Source: VXNE01 sp963665455 | GTDB taxonomy: Bacteria > Pseudomonadota > Gammaproteobacteria > Pseudomonadales > Azotimanducaceae | Assembly: GCA_963665455.1 (NCBI GenBank) | Contig: OY762279.1 | Coordinates: 1,922,001 to 1,986,000 of the forward strand | Length of the DNA stretch: 64,000 bases | Direction: 5' to 3' | In this document: positions 61,707 to 64,000 of the stretch, piece after piece | Layout: each line of letters opens with the position of its first letter | Numbering within the stretch: position 1 is the stretch's first letter | Translations under genes and position numbers: made by a program | Notes under the pieces: model-generated | The model's database searches: none | What the model saw: only the letters and a program-made list of their open reading frames with translations | Told to the model about the DNA's origin: nothing

Positions 61707-64000
61707 GTGAGGAAGGTGGCCATCGTCGTCGCGGGCATGCACCGCAGCGGCACCTCCGCGCTGACGCGGGTGTTGGGCCACCTCGGCTGCGACCTGCCCC
61801 GCACCCTGATGCCGCCGAACGAGTTCAACCCGGCGGGCTATTGGGAGTCCGAGAAGATATCGGCCTTCAACGAGGAACTGCTCGCCTCCGCCGGCTCCAC
61901 CTGGGACGACTGGGAACCGGTCAATGCCGACTGGCGGGCGTCTCCGCTGGCCGGGGAGTTCCGCGCCCGGGCGTGCGAAGCCCTGGCCGAGGAGTTCGGC
62001 GACAGCCGCCTGTTCGTACTGAAGGATCCGCGGGCCTGCCGACTGCTCGATTTCTGGATCGATGCGCTGCACGGGTTCGGCGCGGACGCCCGGGTCGTGC
62101 TCCCCATTCGGAATCCCCTGGAGGTGGCGGCGTCGCTCCAGGATCGCGACGTGCTCGAACCGCCGGTCGGTCTGCTCCTTTGGCTGCGGCACGTGCTCGA
62201 CGCGGAGCATGCCTCCCGGGACCGTCCCCGCGCCTTCGTGCGCTTTGAAGATCTGTTGCGGAACTGGCATCCGTTGGCGGAAACCTTGGCCCGAGATATA
62301 CAAGTGTCCTGGCCTCGCCGCTCCACCACGGCAGCCCTCGAGATCGAGGCGGAACTGACCGCTTCCGGACGCCACCAGGTGCGCGACGACGCTGCGGTGG
62401 CCAACAGTCCCGAGGTCTCGCGATGGGTGGAATCGACCTTCGAGATCGTGCATCGATGGACCCAAGGCGACATGCGCGACGGCGACGCGGCTCTGCTGGA
62501 CGCCATCCGGGCCGCGTTCAACGAAGCAGGACCGTCCTTCGCCCGGGCCGTCGTAAGCGGCGTGCGGGCGGTGCAGCACAACCGCGGCCTCGAACGCGAA
62601 GTCGGGAACCTGCAAGAGGCGCTTACGGATCGCGAGGGCCAGATCGACTCGCTGAACCGCGCCATCGCGGACCGGGACGAAAACGTGGAGTACCTAGACG
62701 GCGTCGTCCGCGCCAAGGACCGGGAACTCGACGCGATGGGCGCGACGGTGACGGACCGCGACCGCCAGATCGATGCCCTCAACCACGTCGTCGCGGGGCG
62801 CGACGGCGAGATCGGGACGCTCAAGGCCGAGGTCGAGACCCTGCACAAGGGCGTGTCCGACCGCGACGCCCAGATCAACGCGCTGCACGACGTGGTCGAG
62901 CACCGGGACGAGGAGCTCGCAGGGGTGTACGCCTCCGCATCCTGGCGCGTCACGAAACCGCTTCGGGCCGGCAAGCAGGTGGTCCGCGACGCGGGGCACG
63001 TGGCGTTGCGGGTGGTCCGACGCCTCGTCGGCGTCATGTTGGGCGTCGCTTGGCGGCTCGTGCCCTTGCCCGCGGTACGGCGCGCGGCGCTCAAGGAGCG
63101 GGCCATGCGGGCGGTCCCCGGCTTACGGCGGCTCACCCGGGAGGGCGCGGGCGCAACGCCGGTCCGCTCCTACATACACTCCGGCTGGTTGGACCTCGCG
63201 GACCGCAACCACGAAGCCCGTGCGAATGGCGCGGGCACGCCGATCCTCTTCGACCCGGATTGGTACCTGGCGACCTATCCGGACCTTCGCGACGCCGATA
63301 TCGATCCGTTGCAGCACTACTTGAACCACGGCGCCGTCGAGGGTCGCTGGCCCGTGGATCTGGATCCCGCGGACGTCGATCCAACGATCCAGGCCCTGCA
63401 CCGGCTGGATCCGGCCTCCGAGGAAGCGGACGCCTTCGATGCCGCGTTCTGCCGCGTCCTCCATCCGGAACTCGCGGGCCTAAGCGACCCGGAACTGGCC
63501 CTGATTTGCGGACCGGACGGCGAACGCGTCGGCTCCAAGGGCGCGTTCGTGGCCGAAATCTGCGACAACCCCCGGGAGATCCCCCTCGACTTCAACGCGG
63601 CGGAGTACATCCGCCTGTACCCGGACCTCCGCTGGCTCGCCGACCAGTCTCCGCTCGAAGCCTTGCGCCACTACATGCGCCACGGCCGCTTCGAACCGCG
63701 CCTGCACACGCTGCGCACGGACCCGGCGGAGGCCGCGGGGGCCGCAACGGACGGCGTGGAAGCGAGCGAACCGAGGCGCAGCGAGCGCCCGCTTTGCATC
63801 TTGGCCCACGTCTACTACCCGGAGTTGTGGGAAGAGCTGGCCGGCTATCTCGGCAATCTCCCGGCGGACCGCTTCGACCTCTACGTCAACCTCGTCGACG
63901 ACACGTTCGACCCGGCGTTGCTCGCCCGCATCCGGGGCCAGTTCCCCGCCGCCCGCATCTACATCAGCGAGAACGTGGGCCGCGACATCGGCGGGCACTT
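61707..64000 (+). CDS. Sulfotransferase fused to an RgpF-like polysaccharide domain (partial)
   Basis: The open frame runs to the right edge, at least 764 residues. The N-terminal PAPS sulfotransferase domain (about 1-230) has the 5'-phosphosulfate loop GMHRSGTSALTRVLGHLG and the 3'-phosphate segment VLPIRNPLEVAASL. A coiled coil follows (about 292-407, repeated DRDxQIxxLxxxV units), then SASWRVTKPLR, common ahead of glycosyltransferase parts. Two FDPDWYLATYPDLRDADIDP-type modules (about 515-548 and 629-666) come next. From about residue 694 CILAHVYYPELWEELAGYLG and YISENVGRDIGGH match rhamnan synthesis RgpF-like enzymes. It starts at GTG 61707 (GTG 61695 also in frame) right behind cysC. It probably builds and sulfates a surface glycan; the substrate is unknown. 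Confidence 0.85.
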   Translation, partial: MRKVAIVVAGMHRSGTSALTRVLGHLGCDLPRTLMPPNEFNPAGYWESEKISAFNEELLASAGSTWDDWEPVNADWRASPLAGEFRARACEALAEEFGDSRLFVLKDPRACRLLDFWIDALHGFGADARVVLPIRNPLEVAASLQDRDVLEPPVGLLLWLRHVLDAEHASRDRPRAFVRFEDLLRNWHPLAETLARDIQVSWPRRSTTAALEIEAELTASGRHQVRDDAAVANSPEVSRWVESTFEIVHRWTQGDMRDGDAALLDAIRAAFNEAGPSFARAVVSGVRAVQHNRGLEREVGNLQEALTDREGQIDSLNRAIADRDENVEYLDGVVRAKDRELDAMGATVTDRDRQIDALNHVVAGRDGEIGTLKAEVETLHKGVSDRDAQINALHDVVEHRDEELAGVYASASWRVTKPLRAGKQVVRDAGHVALRVVRRLVGVMLGVAWRLVPLPAVRRAALKERAMRAVPGLRRLTREGAGATPVRSYIHSGWLDLADRNHEARANGAGTPILFDPDWYLATYPDLRDADIDPLQHYLNHGAVEGRWPVDLDPADVDPTIQALHRLDPASEEADAFDAAFCRVLHPELAGLSDPELALICGPDGERVGSKGAFVAEICDNPREIPLDFNAAEYIRLYPDLRWLADQSPLEALRHYMRHGRFEPRLHTLRTDPAEAAGAATDGVEASEPRRSERPLCILAHVYYPELWEELAGYLGNLPADRFDLYVNLVDDTFDPALLARIRGQFPAARIYISENVGRDIGGH

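Overview
The window is about 64 kb of GC-rich DNA from an otherwise unidentified gammaproteobacterium. The best evidence is gene order. petABC-sspAB-rpsI-rplM-zapE, hisD-murA-ibaG, the lptCAB-rpoN-hpf-ptsN-rapZ-npr block and the pmbA/darP/tldD/yhdP/maf/mreDCB/gatCAB block follow, from memory, the order found in Pseudomonas and relatives. Several expected members (hisG, kdsD, rng) are missing. No CRISPR array, rRNA or tRNA gene was seen. An environmental or host-associated lineage is possible, given the many decayed toxin, repeat and mobile-element remnants, but this is only inference.

Layout. 1-10.8 kb: the end of a VapC-like toxin, a membrane coiled-coil protein with 54-bp repeats, a YejA-like peptide-binding protein, an LLM oxidoreductase, a HAD phosphatase, a quinoprotein dehydrogenase facing a c-type cytochrome, a trans-sulfuration-type PLP enzyme, a WS/DGAT acyltransferase and a GNAT. 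10.8-21.5 kb: an accessory region with decayed genes (protease-like, DUF2235-like, VapC-like, Rpn-like), a two-gene unit with a DUF3990/ADP-ribosyltransferase-like protein, two tandem near-identical TonB receptors with identical terminators, and a Fic protein. 21.5-30.4 kb (minus strand): sspB, sspA, petCBA, rpsI, rplM, zapE, hisD, murA, ibaG. 30.5-37.6 kb (plus strand): yrbG, kdsC, lptC, lptA, lptB, rpoN, hpf, ptsN, two abutting miniature mobile elements, a RapZ reduced to its C-terminal domain, and npr. 37.6-51.4 kb: pmbA, darP, tldD, yhdP, maf, mreD, mreC, mreB, then divergent gatC-gatA-gatB. 51.5-64 kb: cysD and a cysNC fusion, a DUF35/thiolase pair, a phosphodiesterase, a second coiled-coil protein, a DUF1499 protein, an alpha2-type glycyl-tRNA synthetase with an ACT regulator, a second APS kinase, and a large sulfotransferase-RgpF-like fusion cut by the right edge.

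How the genes work together. cysD/cysNC and cysC would make APS and PAPS. The last gene joins a PAPS-type sulfotransferase to an RgpF-like polysaccharide domain, which suggests a sulfated surface glycan. The lpt, kdsC, murA, mre and yhdP genes serve the envelope, the pet genes respiration, and rpoN/ptsN/RapZ-CTD/npr the nitrogen phosphotransferase and amino-sugar regulatory network.

Most unusual. (1) A five-hairpin miniature element with IS5-like ends occurs in two full copies plus a solo hairpin; in one copy it supplies the ptsN stop codon. It abuts a second element with 20-bp perfect inverted ends, just upstream of the shortened RapZ. (2) The sulfotransferase-glycan fusion. (3) The DUF3990 gene with a small unknown partner. 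(4) A pair of coiled-coil membrane proteins that differ by 18-residue repeat units.
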